A stretch of 64,000 bases of DNA, taken from positions 1-64,000 of the forward strand of contig NW_027460421.1 of NCBI RefSeq assembly GCF_050947875.1, in the 5' to 3' direction. This DNA comes from Dermacentor variabilis (lineage: Eukaryota > Arthropoda > Arachnida > Ixodida > Ixodidae). The notes beneath the pieces are model-generated. The model worked only from the letters and a program-made list of their open reading frames with translations. It was not told where the DNA came from and made no database searches. How positions within the stretch are numbered: position 1 is the first letter of the stretch; every line of letters begins with the position of its first letter. Made by a program: the position numbers and the translations under genes. Positions 1 through 9,149 of this stretch are shown here, piece by piece.

Positions 1-29
1 ATCCACGTGCGCGTTCTGCCAAAAGCACC

Positions 30-40
30 ATTTGCATGCA
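30..40 (+). other. Octamer and 8-bp palindrome in subrepeat C
   Basis: ATTTGCAT (30-37) overlaps TGCATGCA (33-40), a perfect 8-bp palindrome. ATTTGCAT is the POU-domain octamer on the reverse strand, and CATGCA is the core of the plant RY element. The pair recurs about once per 179 bp. No function is shown by the sequence; conservation across subfamilies is partial, because the CATGTATATCG and CATTTGTATAC variants break the palindrome. Confidence 0.6.
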
Positions 41-50
41 TATCGTGCGG

Positions 51-108
51 TTTTGCAGAAAACTGCGTCCGCGTCTACCAAAAGATGCATGTGCATGCTT
101 AAAACGCG
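51..108 (+). repeat. Subrepeat A (58 bp) of the monomer
   Basis: First of three diverged ~60-bp units within the monomer. It opens with TTTTGCAGAAAACTGCGTCC, passes through CTACCAAAAGATGC, carries GCATGC at 93-98 and ends in AAAACGCG. Aligned with B and C it keeps the order TTTTG, a CpG-rich GTGCG-like stretch, AAAAG, GCATGC, then a CG-containing end. It is the shortest unit, missing about 2-3 bases near the start and around the AAAAG run. It is also the site of two subfamily marks: GCAAGTGC for GCATGTGC, and GTTTAAAC replacing GCTTAAAAC. Confidence 0.85.
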
Positions 109-112
109 TTTT
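101..112. other. 12-bp perfect palindrome at the A/B junction
   Basis: AAAACGCGTTTT equals its own reverse complement, and a copy lies at the A/B junction of most monomers. The core ACGCGT is an MluI site. The symmetry stops at the next base pair (T opposite G). It is usually lost in the 178-bp GTTTAAAC subfamily, where an A is missing, and in the late AAAACTCGTTTT subfamily (for example near 52464, 56734, 61184). Whether a protein binds it is unknown; ACGCGT is the core of the yeast MCB element, but nothing here shows that use. Confidence 0.8.
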
Positions 113-169
113 GGCACAAATCCATGTGCGGGTGCTAAAAAGGGCAGCATCGGCATGCTTTTCACGTCG
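109..169 (+). repeat. Subrepeat B (61 bp) of the monomer
   Basis: Second ~60-bp unit. It opens with TTTTGGCACAAATCCATGTG, passes through GGTGCTAAAA, carries GCATGC at 153-158 and ends in TTTTCACGTCG. It is most like subrepeat C: AATCCATGTGCGGGTGCT against AATCCACGTGCGCGTTCT, with the E-box/G-box-like CACGTG of C reading CATGTG here. Common variants are GTGCCGG for GTGCGGG, CACGC or CAGGC for CATGC, and CACGTGG for CACGTCG. Confidence 0.87.
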
Positions 170-229
170 TTTGGTAGAAATCCACGTGCGCGTTCTGCCA
201 AAAGCACCATTTGCATGCATATCGTGTGG
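170..229 (+). repeat. Subrepeat C (60 bp) of the monomer
   Basis: Third ~60-bp unit. It opens with TTTGGTAGAAATCCACGTGC, passes through TTCTGCCAAAAGCACC, carries GCATGC at 213-218 and ends in TATCGTGTGG. The GCATGC sites of A, B and C fall 42, 44 and 43 bases after their unit starts, so the three units are collinear. Common variants are CATGTATATCG for CATGCATATCG, GCGCCATTT for GCACCATTT, and GTGCGG for GTGTGG at the end. Confidence 0.87.
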
Positions 230-2064
230 TTTTGCAGAAAAGTGCGTCCGCGTCTACCAAAAGATGCATGTGCATGCTTAAAACGCGTTTTGGCACAAAT
301 CCATGTGCGGGTGCTAAAAAGAGCAGCATCGGCATGCTTTTCACGTCGTTTGGTAGAAATCCACGCGCGCGTTCTGCCAAAAGCACCATTTGCATGCATA
401 TCGTGTGGTTTTGCCGAAAACTGCGTCCGCGTCTACCAAAAGATGCATGTGCATGCTTAAAACGCGTTTTGGCACAAATCCATGTGTGGGTGCTAAAAAG
501 AGCAGCATCGGCATGCTTTTCAGGTCGTTTGGTAGAAATCCACGTGCGCGTTCTGCCAAAAGCACCATTTGCAAGCATATCGTGCGGTTTTGCAGAAAAC
601 TGCGTCCGCGTCTACCAAAAGATGCATGTGCATGCTTAAAACGCGTTTTGGCACAAATCCATGTGCGGGTGCTAAAAGAGCAGCATCGGCATGCTTTTCA
701 CGTCGTTTGGTAGAAATCCACGTGCGCGTTCTGCCAAAAGCACCATTTGCATGCATATCGTGTGGTTTTGCAGAAAACTGCGTCCGCGTCTACCAAAAGA
801 TGCATGTGCATGCTTAAAACGCGTTTTGGCACAAATCCATGTGCGGGTGCTAAAAAGAGCAGCATCGGCATGCTTTTCACGTCGTTTGGTAGAAATCCAC
901 GTGCGCGTTCTGCCAAAAGCACCATTTGCATGTATATCGTGTGGTTTTGCAGAAAACTGCGTCCGCGTCTACCAAAAGATGCATGTGCATGCTTAAAACG
1001 CGTTTTGGCACAAATCCATGTGCGGGTGCTAAAAAGAGCAGCATCGGCATGCTTTTCACGTCGTTTGGTAGAAATCCACGTGCGCGTTCTGCCAAAAGCA
1101 CCATTTGCATGCATATCGTGTGGTTTTGCAGAAAACTGCGTCCGCGTCTACCAAAAGATGCATGTGCATGCTTAAAACGCGTTTTGGCACAAATCCATGT
1201 GCGGGTGCTAAAAAGAGCAGCATCGGCATGCTTTTCACGTCGTTTGGTAGAAATCCACGTGCGCGTTCTGCCAAAAGCACCATTTGCATGCATATCGTGT
1301 GGTTTTGCAGAAAAGTGCGTCCGCCTCTACCAAAAGATGCATGTGCATGCTTAAAACGCGTTTTGGCACAAATCCATGTGCCGGTGCTAAAAAGAGCAGC
1401 ATCGGCACGCTTTTCACGTCGTTTGGTAGAAATCCACGTGCGCGTTCTGCCAAAAGCACCATTTGCATGCATATCGTGTGGTTTTGCAGAAAGCTGCGTC
1501 CGCGTCTACCAAAAGATGCAAGTGCATGCTTAAAACGCGTTTTGGCATAAATCCATGTGCGGGTGCTAAAAAGAGCAACATCGGCATGCTTTTCACGTCG
1601 TTTGGTAGAAATCCACGTGCGCGTTCTGCAAAAAGCACCATTTGCATGCATATCGTGTGGTTTTGCAGAAAACTGCGTCCGCGTCTACCAAAAGATGCAT
1701 GTGCATGCTTAAAACGCGTTTTGGCACAGATCCATTTGCGGGTGCTAAAAAGAGCACCATCGGCATGCTTTTCACGTCGTTTGGTAGAAATCCACGTGCG
1801 CGTTCTGCGAAAAGCACCATTTGCATGCATATCGTGTGGATTTGCAGAAAACTGCGTCCGCGTCTACCAAAAGATGCAAGTGCATGCTTAAAACGCGTTT
1901 TGGCATAAATCCATCTGCGGGTGCTAAAAAGAGCAGCATCGGCATGCTTTTCACGTCGTTTGGTAGAAATCCACGTGCGCGTTCTGCCAAAAGCACCATT
2001 TGCATGCATATCGTGTGGTTTTGCAGAAGAGTGCGTCCGCGTCTACCAAAAGATGCATGTGCAT

Positions 2065-2072
2065 GTTTAAAC
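2065..2072. repeat. GTTTAAAC (PmeI) 178-bp monomer subfamily, first of 16
   Basis: In this subfamily GCATGCTTAAAACGCGTTTT becomes GCATGTTTAAACGCGTTTTA: C to T, one A lost, G to A. It is nearly always linked to CCGGTGC or CCGGCGC and usually CGGCAGGC in the same monomer. GTTTAAAC starts at 2065, 3853, 15848, 18537, 20864, 21758, 22294, 24442, 24621, 25694, 28555, 31057, 36781, 46580, 49961 and 53706. The linked marks show a true monomer subfamily spread through the array. Confidence 0.9.
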
Positions 2073-3488
2073 GCGTTTTAGCACAAATCCATGTGCCGGC
2101 GCTAAAAAGAGCAGCATCGGCAGGCTTTTCACGTCGTTTGGTAGAAATCCACGTGCACGTTCTGCCAAAAGCACCATTTGCATGCATATCGTGTGGTTTT
2201 GCAGAAAACTGCGTCCGCGTCTACCAAAAGATGCATGTGCATGCTTAACACGCGTTTTGGCACAAATCCATGTGCGGGTGCTAAAAAGAGGAGCATCGGC
2301 ATGCTTTTCACGTCGTTTGGTAGAAATCCACGCGCGCGTTCTGCCAAAAGCACCATTTGCATGCATATCGTGTGGTTTTGCCGAAAACTGAGTCCGCGTC
2401 TACCAAAAGATGCATGTGCATGCTTAAAACGCGTTTTGGCACAAATCCATGTGCGGGTGCTAAAAGGAGCAGCATCGGCATGCTTTTCACGTCGTTTGGT
2501 AGAAATCCACGTGCGCGTTCTGCCAAAAGCACCATTTGCAAGCATATCGTGCGGTTTTGCAGAAAACTGCGTCCGCATCTACCAAAAGATGCATGTGCAT
2601 GCTTAAAACGCGTTTTGGCACAAATCCATGTGCGGGTGCTAAAAAGAGCAGCATCGGCATGCTTTTCACGTCGTTTGGTAGAAATCCACGTGCGCGTTCT
2701 GCCAAAAGCACCATTTGCATGCATATCGTGTGGTTTTGCAGAAAACTGCGTCCGCGTCTACCAAAAGATGCATGTGCATGCTTAAAACGCGTTTTGGCAC
2801 AAATCCATGTGCGGGTGCTAAAAAGAGCAGCATCGGCATGCTTTTCGCGTCGTTTGGTAGAAATCCACGTGCGCGTTCTGCCAAAAGCACCATTTGCATG
2901 CATATCGTGTGGTTTTGCAGAAAACTGCGTCCGCGTCTACCAAAAGATGCAAGTGCATGCTTAAAACGCGTTTTGGCATAAATCCATGTGCGGGTGCTAA
3001 AAAGAGCAGCATCGGCATGCTTTTCACGTCGTTTGGTAGAAATCCACGTGCGCGTTCTGCCAAAAGCACCATTTGCATGCATATCGTGTGGTTTTGCAGA
3101 AAACTGCGTCCGCGTCTACCAAAAGATGCATGTGCATGCTTAACACGCGTTTTGGCACAAATCCATGTGCGGGTGCTAAAAAGAGCAGCATCGGCATGCT
3201 TTTCACGTGGTTTGGTAGAAATCCACGTGCGCGTTCTGCCAAAAGCACCATTTGCATGCATATCGTGTGGTTTTGCAGAAAACTGCGTCCGCGTCTACCA
3301 AAAGATGCATGTGCATGCTTAAAACGCGTTTTGGCACAAATCCATTTGCGGGTGCTAAAAAGAGCACCATCGGCATGCTTTTCACGTCGTTTGGTAGAAA
3401 TCTACGTGCGCGTTCTGCGAAAAGCACCATTTGCATGCATATCGTGTGGTTTTGCAGAAAACTGCGTCCGCGTCTACCAAAAGATGCA

Positions 3489-3498
3489 TGTGCTGCTT
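3489..3498. repeat. GTGCTGCTT 178-bp monomer subfamily, first example
   Basis: GTGCATGCTT of subrepeat A has lost its A, giving GTGCTGCTT and destroying that SphI site. Further copies lie near 5458, 10468, 13690, 16378, 32840, 39093, 41051, 43015, 48532, 51918, 52630, 55479, 56188, 56899, 58322, 59035, 59568, 60278, 61708 and 62423. It is rare before 48 kb and frequent after. The one-base loss cancels one frame slip, which is why 261-codon open frames often run across these monomers. Confidence 0.85.
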
Positions 3499-3696
3499 AA
3501 AACGCGTTTTGGCACAAATCCATGTGCGGGTGCTAAAAAGAGCAGCATCGGCATGCTTTTCACGTCGTTTGGTATAAATCCACGTGCGCGTTCTGCCAAA
3601 AGCGCCATTTGCATGCATATCGTGTGGTTTTGCAGAAAACTGCGTCTGCGTCTACCAAAAGATGCATGTGCATGCTTAAAACGCGTTTTGGAACAA

Positions 3697-5663
3697 ATCC
3701 ATCTGCGGGTGCTAAAAAGAGCAGCATCGGCATGCTTTTCACGTCGTTTGGTAGAAATCCACGTGCGCGTTCTGCCAAAAGCACCATTTGCATGCATATC
3801 GTGTGGTTTTGCAGAAGAGTGCGTCCGCGTCTACCAAAAGATGCATGTGCATGTTTAAACGCGTTTTAGCACAAATCCATGTGCCGGCGCTAAAAAGAGC
3901 AGCATCGGCAGGCTTTTCACGTCGTTTGGTAGAAATCCACGTGCGCGTTCTGCCAAAAGCACCATTTGCATGCATATCGTGTGGTTTTGCAGAAAACTGC
4001 GTCCGCGTCTACCAAAAGATGCATGTGCATGCTTAACACGCGTTTTGGCACAAATCCATGTGCGGGTGCTAAAAAGAGGAGCATCGGCATGCTTTTCACG
4101 TCGTTTGGTAGAAATCCACGCGCGCGTTCTGCCAAAAGCACCATTTGCATGCATATCGTGTGGTTTTGCCGAAAACTGCGTCCGCGTCTACCAAAAGATG
4201 CATGTGCATGCTTAAAACGCGTTTTGGCACAAATCCATGTGCGGGTGCTAAAAAGAGCAGCATCGGCATGCTTTTCACGTCGTTTGGTAGAAATCCACGT
4301 GCGCGTTCTGCCAAAAGCACCATTTGCAAGCATATCGTGCGGTTTTGCAGAAAACTGCGTCCGCATCTACCAAAAGATGCATGTGCATGCTTAAAACGCG
4401 TTTTGGCACAAATCCATGTGCCGGTGCTAAAAAGAGCAGCATCGGCATGCTTTTCACGTCGTTTGGTAGAAATCCACGTGCGCGTTCTGCCAAAAGCACC
4501 ATTTGCATGCATATCGTGTGGTTTTGCAGAAAACTGCGTCCGCGTCTACCAAAAGATGCATGTGCATGCTTAAAACGCGTTTTGGCACAAATCCATGTGC
4601 GGGTGCTAAAAAGAGCAGCATCGGCATGCTTTTCGCGTCGTTTGGTAGAAATCCACGTGCGCGTTCTGCCAAAAGCACCATTTGCATGCATATCGTGTGG
4701 TTTTGCAGAAAAGTGCGTCCGCGTCTACCAAAAGATGCATGTGCATGCTTAAAACGCGTTTTGGCACAAATCCATGTGCCGGTGCTAAAAAGAGCAGCAT
4801 CGGCATGCTTTTCACGTCGTTTGGTAGAAATCCACGTGCGCGTTCTGCCAAAAGCACCATTTGCATGCATATCGTGTGGTTTTGCAGAAAACTGCGTCCG
4901 CGTCTACCAAAAGATGCAAGTGCATGCTTAAAACGCGTTTTGGCATAAATCCATGTGCGGGTGCTAAAAAGAGCAGCATCGGCATGCTTTTCACGTCGTT
5001 TGGTAGAAATCCACGTGCGCGTTCTGCCAAAAGCACCATTTGCATGCATATCGTGTGGTTTTGCAGAAAACTGCGTCCGCGTCTACCAAAAGATGCATGT
5101 GCATGCTTAACACGCGTTTTGGCACAAATCCATGTGCGGGTGCTAAAAAGAGCAGCATCGGCATGCTTTTCACGTGGTTTGGTAGAAATCCACGTGCGCG
5201 TTCTGCCAAAAGCACCATTTGCATGCATATCGTGTGGTTTTGCAGAAAACTGCGTCCGCGTCTACCAAAAGATGCATGTGCATGCTTAAAACGCGTTTTG
5301 GCACAAATCCATTTGCGGGTGCTAAAAAGAGCACCATCGCCATGCTTTTCACGTCGTTTGGTAGAAATCTACGTGAGCGTTCTGCGAAAAGCACCATTTG
5401 CATGCATATCGTGTGGTTTTGCAGAAAACTGCGTCCGCGTCTACCAAAAGATGCATGTGCTGCTTAAAACGCGTTTTGGCACAAATCCATGTGCGGGTGC
5501 TAAAAAGAGCAGCATCGGCATGCTTTTCACGTCGTTTGGTATAAATCCACGTGCGCGTTCTGCCAAAAGCGCCATTTGCATGCATATCGTGTGGTTTTGC
5601 AGAAAACTGCGTCTGCGTCTACCAAAAGATGCATGTGCATGCTTAAAACGCGTTTTGGAACAA
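3697..5663 (+). repeat. HOR copy 2, eleven monomers (about 1,967 bp)
   Basis: Repeats the marker order of the preceding block (GTTTAAAC at 3853, GCCGAAAAC at 4168, CACGTGGTTTGG at about 5172, GTGCTGCTT at about 5459) but has one more monomer around 4503-4860, which carries AAAAGTGCGTCC and CCGGTGC. Most positions are identical to copy 1; private changes include GAGCACCATCGCC near 5332 and ACGTGAGCG near 5372. Confidence 0.8.
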
Positions 5664-6859
5664 ATCCATGTGCGGGTGCTAAAAAGAGCAGCATCGGCAT
5701 GCTTTTCACGTCGTTTGGTAGAAATCCACGTGCGCGTTCTGCCAAAAGCATCATTTGCATGCATATCATGCGGTTTTGCAGAAAAGTGCGTCCGCGTCTA
5801 CCAAAAGATGCATGTGCATGCTTAAAGCGCGTTTTGGCACAAATCCATGTGCCAGTGCTAAAAAGAGCAGCATCGGCACGCTTTTCACGTCGTTTGGTAG
5901 AAATCCACGTGCGCGTTCTGCCAAAAGCACCATTTGCATGCATATCGTGTGGTTTTGCAGAAAACTGCGTCCGCGTCTACCAAAAGATGCAAGTGCATGC
6001 TTAAAACGCGTTTTAGCACAAATCCATGTGCCGGTGCTAAAAAGAGCAGCATCGGCAGGCTTTTCACGTCGTTTGGTAGAAATCCACGTGCGCGTTCTGC
6101 CAAAAGCACCATTTGCATGCATATCGTGAGGTTTTGCAGAAAACTGCGTCCGCGTCTACCAAAAGATGCATGTGCATGCTTAACACGCGTTTTGGCACAA
6201 ATCCATGTGCGGGTGCTAAAAAGAGCAGCATCGGCATGCTTTTCACGTCGTTTGGTAGAAATCCACGCGCGCGTTCAGCCAAAAGCACCATTTGCATGCA
6301 TATCGTGTGGTTTTGCCGAAAACTGCGTCCGCGTCTACCATAAGATGCATGTGCATGCTTAAAACGCGTTTTGGCACAAATTCATGTGCGGGTGCTAAAA
6401 AGAGCAGCATCGGCATGCTTTTCACGTCGTTTGGTAGAAATCCACGTGCGCGTTCTGCCAAAAGCACCATTTGCATGCATATCGTGCGGTTTTGCAGAAA
6501 ACTGCGTCCGCGTCTACCAAAAGATGCATCTGCATGCTTAAAACGTGTTTTGGCACAAATCCATGTGCGGGTGCTAAAAAGAGCAGCATCGGCATGCTCT
6601 TCACGTCGTTTGGTAGAAATCCACGTGCGCGTTCTGCCAAAAGCACCATTTGCATGCATATCGTGTGGTTTTGCAGAAAACTGCGTCCGCGTCTACCAAA
6701 AGATGCATGTGCATGCTTAAAACGCGTTTTGGCACAAATCCATGTGCGGGTGCTAAAAAGAGCAGCATCGGCATGCTTTTCACGTCGTTTGGTAGAAATC
6801 CACGTGCGCGTTCTGCCAAAAGCACCATTTGCATGTATATCGTGTAGTTTTGCAGAAAA
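5664..6859 (+). repeat. Array segment between HOR blocks
   Basis: About 6.7 monomers linking two HOR blocks. It holds CGGCACGC, CGGCAGGC and TATCGTGAGG variants (5879, 6056, 6123) in the order later seen at about 7670-7918, plus a GCCGAAAAC monomer near 6315. Near 6841 the C end reads TATCGTGTAG. No non-satellite sequence was seen. Confidence 0.7.
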
Positions 6860-7933
6860 CTGCGTCCGCGTCTACCAAAAGATGCATGTGCATGCTTAAA
6901 ACGCGTTTTGGCACAAATCCATGTGCGGGTGCTAAAAAGAGCAGCATCGGCATGCTTTTCACGTCGTTTGGTAGAAATCCACGTGCGCGTTCTGCCAAAA
7001 GCGCCATTTGCATGCATATCGTGTGGTTTTGCAGAAAACTGCGTCCGCGTCTACCAAAAGATGCATGTGCATGCTTAAAACGCGTTTTGGCACAAATGCA
7101 TGTGCGGGTGCTAAAAAGAGCAGCATCGGCATGCTTTTCACGTCGTTTGGTAGAAATCCACGTGCGCGTTCTGCCAAAAGCACCATTTGCATGCATATCG
7201 TGTGGTTTTGCAGAAAACTGCGTCCGCGTCTACCAAAAGATGCAAGTGCATGCTTAAAACGCGTTTTGGCACAAATCCATGTGCGGGTGCTAAAAAGAGC
7301 AGCATCGGCATGCTTTTCACGTCGTTTGGTAGAAATCCACGTGCGCGTTCTGCCAAAAGCACCATTTGCATGCATATCGTGTGGTTTTGCAGAAAACTGC
7401 GTCCGCGTCTACCAAAAGATGCATGTGCATGCTTAACACGCGTTTTGGCACAAATCCATGTGCGGGTGCTAAAAAGAGCAGCATCGGCATGCTTTTCACG
7501 TCGTTTGGTAGAAATCCACGTGCGCGTTCTGCCAAAAGCGCCATTTGCATGCATATCGTGTGGTTTCGCAGAAAACTGCGTCCGCGTCTACCAAAAGATG
7601 CATGTGCATACTTAAAACGCGTTTTGGAACAAATCCATGTGCCGGTGCTAAAAAGAGCAGCATCGGCACGCTTTTCACGTCGTTTGGTGGAAATCCACGT
7701 GCGCGTTCTGCCAAAAGCACCATTTGCATGCATATCGTGTGGTTTTGCAGAAAACTGCGTCCGCGTCTACCAAAAGATGCAAGTGCATGCTTAAAACGCG
7801 TTTTATCACAAATCCATGTGCCGGTGCTAAAAAGAGCAGCATCGGCAGACTTTTCACGTCGTTTGGTAGAAATCCACGTGCGCGTTCTGCCAAAAGCACC
7901 ATTTGCATGCATATCGTGAGGTTTTGCAGAAAA
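6860..7933 (+). repeat. 6-monomer HOR, copy 1 (1,074 bp)
   Basis: Six consecutive monomers with the marks AAATGCATGTGCGGG (about 7095), GCAAGTGC (7243), CTTAACACGCG (7432), GGTTTCGCAG (7563), TGCATACTTAAAACG (7606), TTTTATCACAAATCC (7800), CGGCAGACTTTTC (7844) and TATCGTGAGG (7912). The same set recurs 1,074 bp on, exactly 6 x 179, with only rare differences such as GGTGGAAATCC near 7686 against GGTAGAAATCC near 8760. Confidence 0.87.
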
Positions 7934-9149
7934 CTGCGTCCGCGTCTACCAAAAGATGCATGTGCATGCTTAAAACGCGTTTTGGCACAAATCCATGTGC
8001 GGGTGCTAAAAAGAGCAGCATCGGCATGCTTTTCACGTCGTTTGGTAGAAATCCACGTGCGCGTTCTGCCAAAAGCGCCATTTGCATGCATATCGTGTGG
8101 TTTTGCAGAAAACTGCGTCCGCGTCTACCAAAAGATGCATGTGCATGCTTAAAACGCGTTTTGGCACAAATGCATGTGCGGGTGCTAAAAAGAGCAGCAT
8201 CGGCATGCTTTTCACGTCGTTTGGTAGAAATCCACGTGCGCGTTCTGCCAAAAGCACCATTTGCATGCATATCGTGTGGTTTTGCAGAAAACTGCGTCCG
8301 CGTCTACCAAAAGATGCAAGTGCATGCTTAAAACGCGTTTTGGCACAAATCCATGTGCGGGTGCTAAAAAGAGCAGCATCGGCATGCTTTTCACGTCGTT
8401 TGGTAGAAATCCACGTGCGCGTTCTGCCAAAAGCACCATTTGCATGCATATCGTGTGGTTTTGCAGAAAACTGCGTCCGCGTCTACCAAAAGATGCATGT
8501 GCATGCTTAACACGCGTTTTGGCACAAATCCATGTGCGGGTGCTAAAAAGAGCAGCATCGGCATGCTTTTCACGTCGTTTGGTAGAAATCCACGTGCGCG
8601 TTCTGCCAAAAGCGCCATTTGCATGCATATCGTGTGGTTTCGCAGAAAACTGCGTCCGCGTCTACCAAAAGATGCATGTGCATACTTAAAACGCGTTTTG
8701 GAACAAATCCATGTGCCGGTGCTAAAAAGAGCAGCATCGGCACGCTTTTCACGTCGTTTGGTAGAAATCCACGTGCGCGTTCTGCCAAAAGCACCATTTG
8801 CATGCATATCGTGTGGTTTTGCAGAAAACTGCGTCCGCGTCTACCAAAAGATGCAAGTGCATGCTTAAAACGCGTTTTATCACAAATCCATGTGCCGGTG
8901 CTAAAAAGAGCAGCATCGGCAGACTTTTCACGTCGTTTGGTAGAAATCCACGTGCGCGTTCTGCCAAAAGCACCATTTGCATGCATATCGTGAGGTTTTG
9001 CAGAAAACTGCGTCCGCGTCTACCAAAAGATGCATGTGCATGCTTAAAACGCGTTTTGGCACAAATCCATGTGCGGGTGCTAAAAAGAGCAGCATCGGCA
9101 TGCTTTTCACGTCGTTTGGTAGAAATCCACGTGCGCGTTCTGCCAAAAG
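7934..9149 (+). repeat. 6-monomer HOR, copy 2 (1,074 bp plus a partial seventh unit)
   Basis: Near-identical repeat of the preceding block at +1,074: TTTCGCAG near 8638, CATACTTAAAACG near 8681, TTTTATCAC near 8875, CAGACTTTTC near 8921, TATCGTGAGG near 8987. The match continues until about 9145, where the next C unit has GCACC instead of GCGCC. Its high identity to copy 1 implies a recent duplication. Confidence 0.87.

Larger units (their letters stand above)
51..229 (+). repeat. Reference 179-bp monomer
   Basis: One full period, chosen to start at the TTTTGCAG of subunit A. It is close to the array consensus; its nearest deviation is AGGGCAGC instead of AGAGCAGC near 141. The consensus has 42 C and 44 G (48% GC) and 13 CpG, hand-counted, against about 10 expected from base composition, so CpG is not depleted. 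It contains three GCATGC sites, one CACGTG, one ACGCGT inside a 12-bp palindrome, and one ATTTGCAT octamer. Plus-strand stop codons occur only at 100, 136 and 175, all in one frame; minus-strand stops (complements at 75, 99, 135, 162) are also all in one frame. The choice of start is arbitrary because the array is cyclic. Confidence 0.95.
1..1909 (+). repeat. Array segment 1: variant monomers without a clean internal HOR
   Basis: About ten and a half monomers starting in mid-unit. The copy beginning near 569 is 178 bp because GCTAAAAGAGC near 675 lacks one A. Monomers around 390-750 (GCCGAAAAC, then CAAGCATATCG, then a standard copy) match the order at 2357-2893 and 4145-4681, so this segment looks like a diverged earlier member of the next block. 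I saw nothing but satellite here. Confidence 0.75.
1910..3696 (+). repeat. HOR copy 1, ten monomers (about 1,788 bp)
   Basis: The ordered markers ATCCATCTGCGGG (about 1910), GTTTAAAC (2065), AAGAGGAGC (about 2285), GCCGAAAAC (2380), CAAGCATATCG, GCAAGTGC, CACGTGGTTTGG (about 3206), ATCCATTTGCGGG with AGCACCATCGG (about 3343) and GTGCTGCTT (about 3491) recur in the same order in the next block at an offset of 1,788, then 1,967 bp. The jump in offset is exactly one monomer. Boundaries are approximate. Confidence 0.8.

Noticed and set aside
160..185. CENP-B box in TCACGTCGTTTGGTAGAAATCC
   Set aside because: The essential core (TTCG, then A and CGGG at fixed spacing) is not met: the sequence has GTCGTTTGG and no CGGG in position. 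Only a loose resemblance.
32..460. Recurrent 142-codon plus-strand and 138-codon minus-strand open frames in almost every monomer
   Set aside because: They start at TTG, CTG or ATG wherever the frame allows, overlap on both strands, and repeat with the 179-bp period. Length follows from the frame slip of 179 bp and stops confined to one frame. No domain, signal or codon bias is visible.
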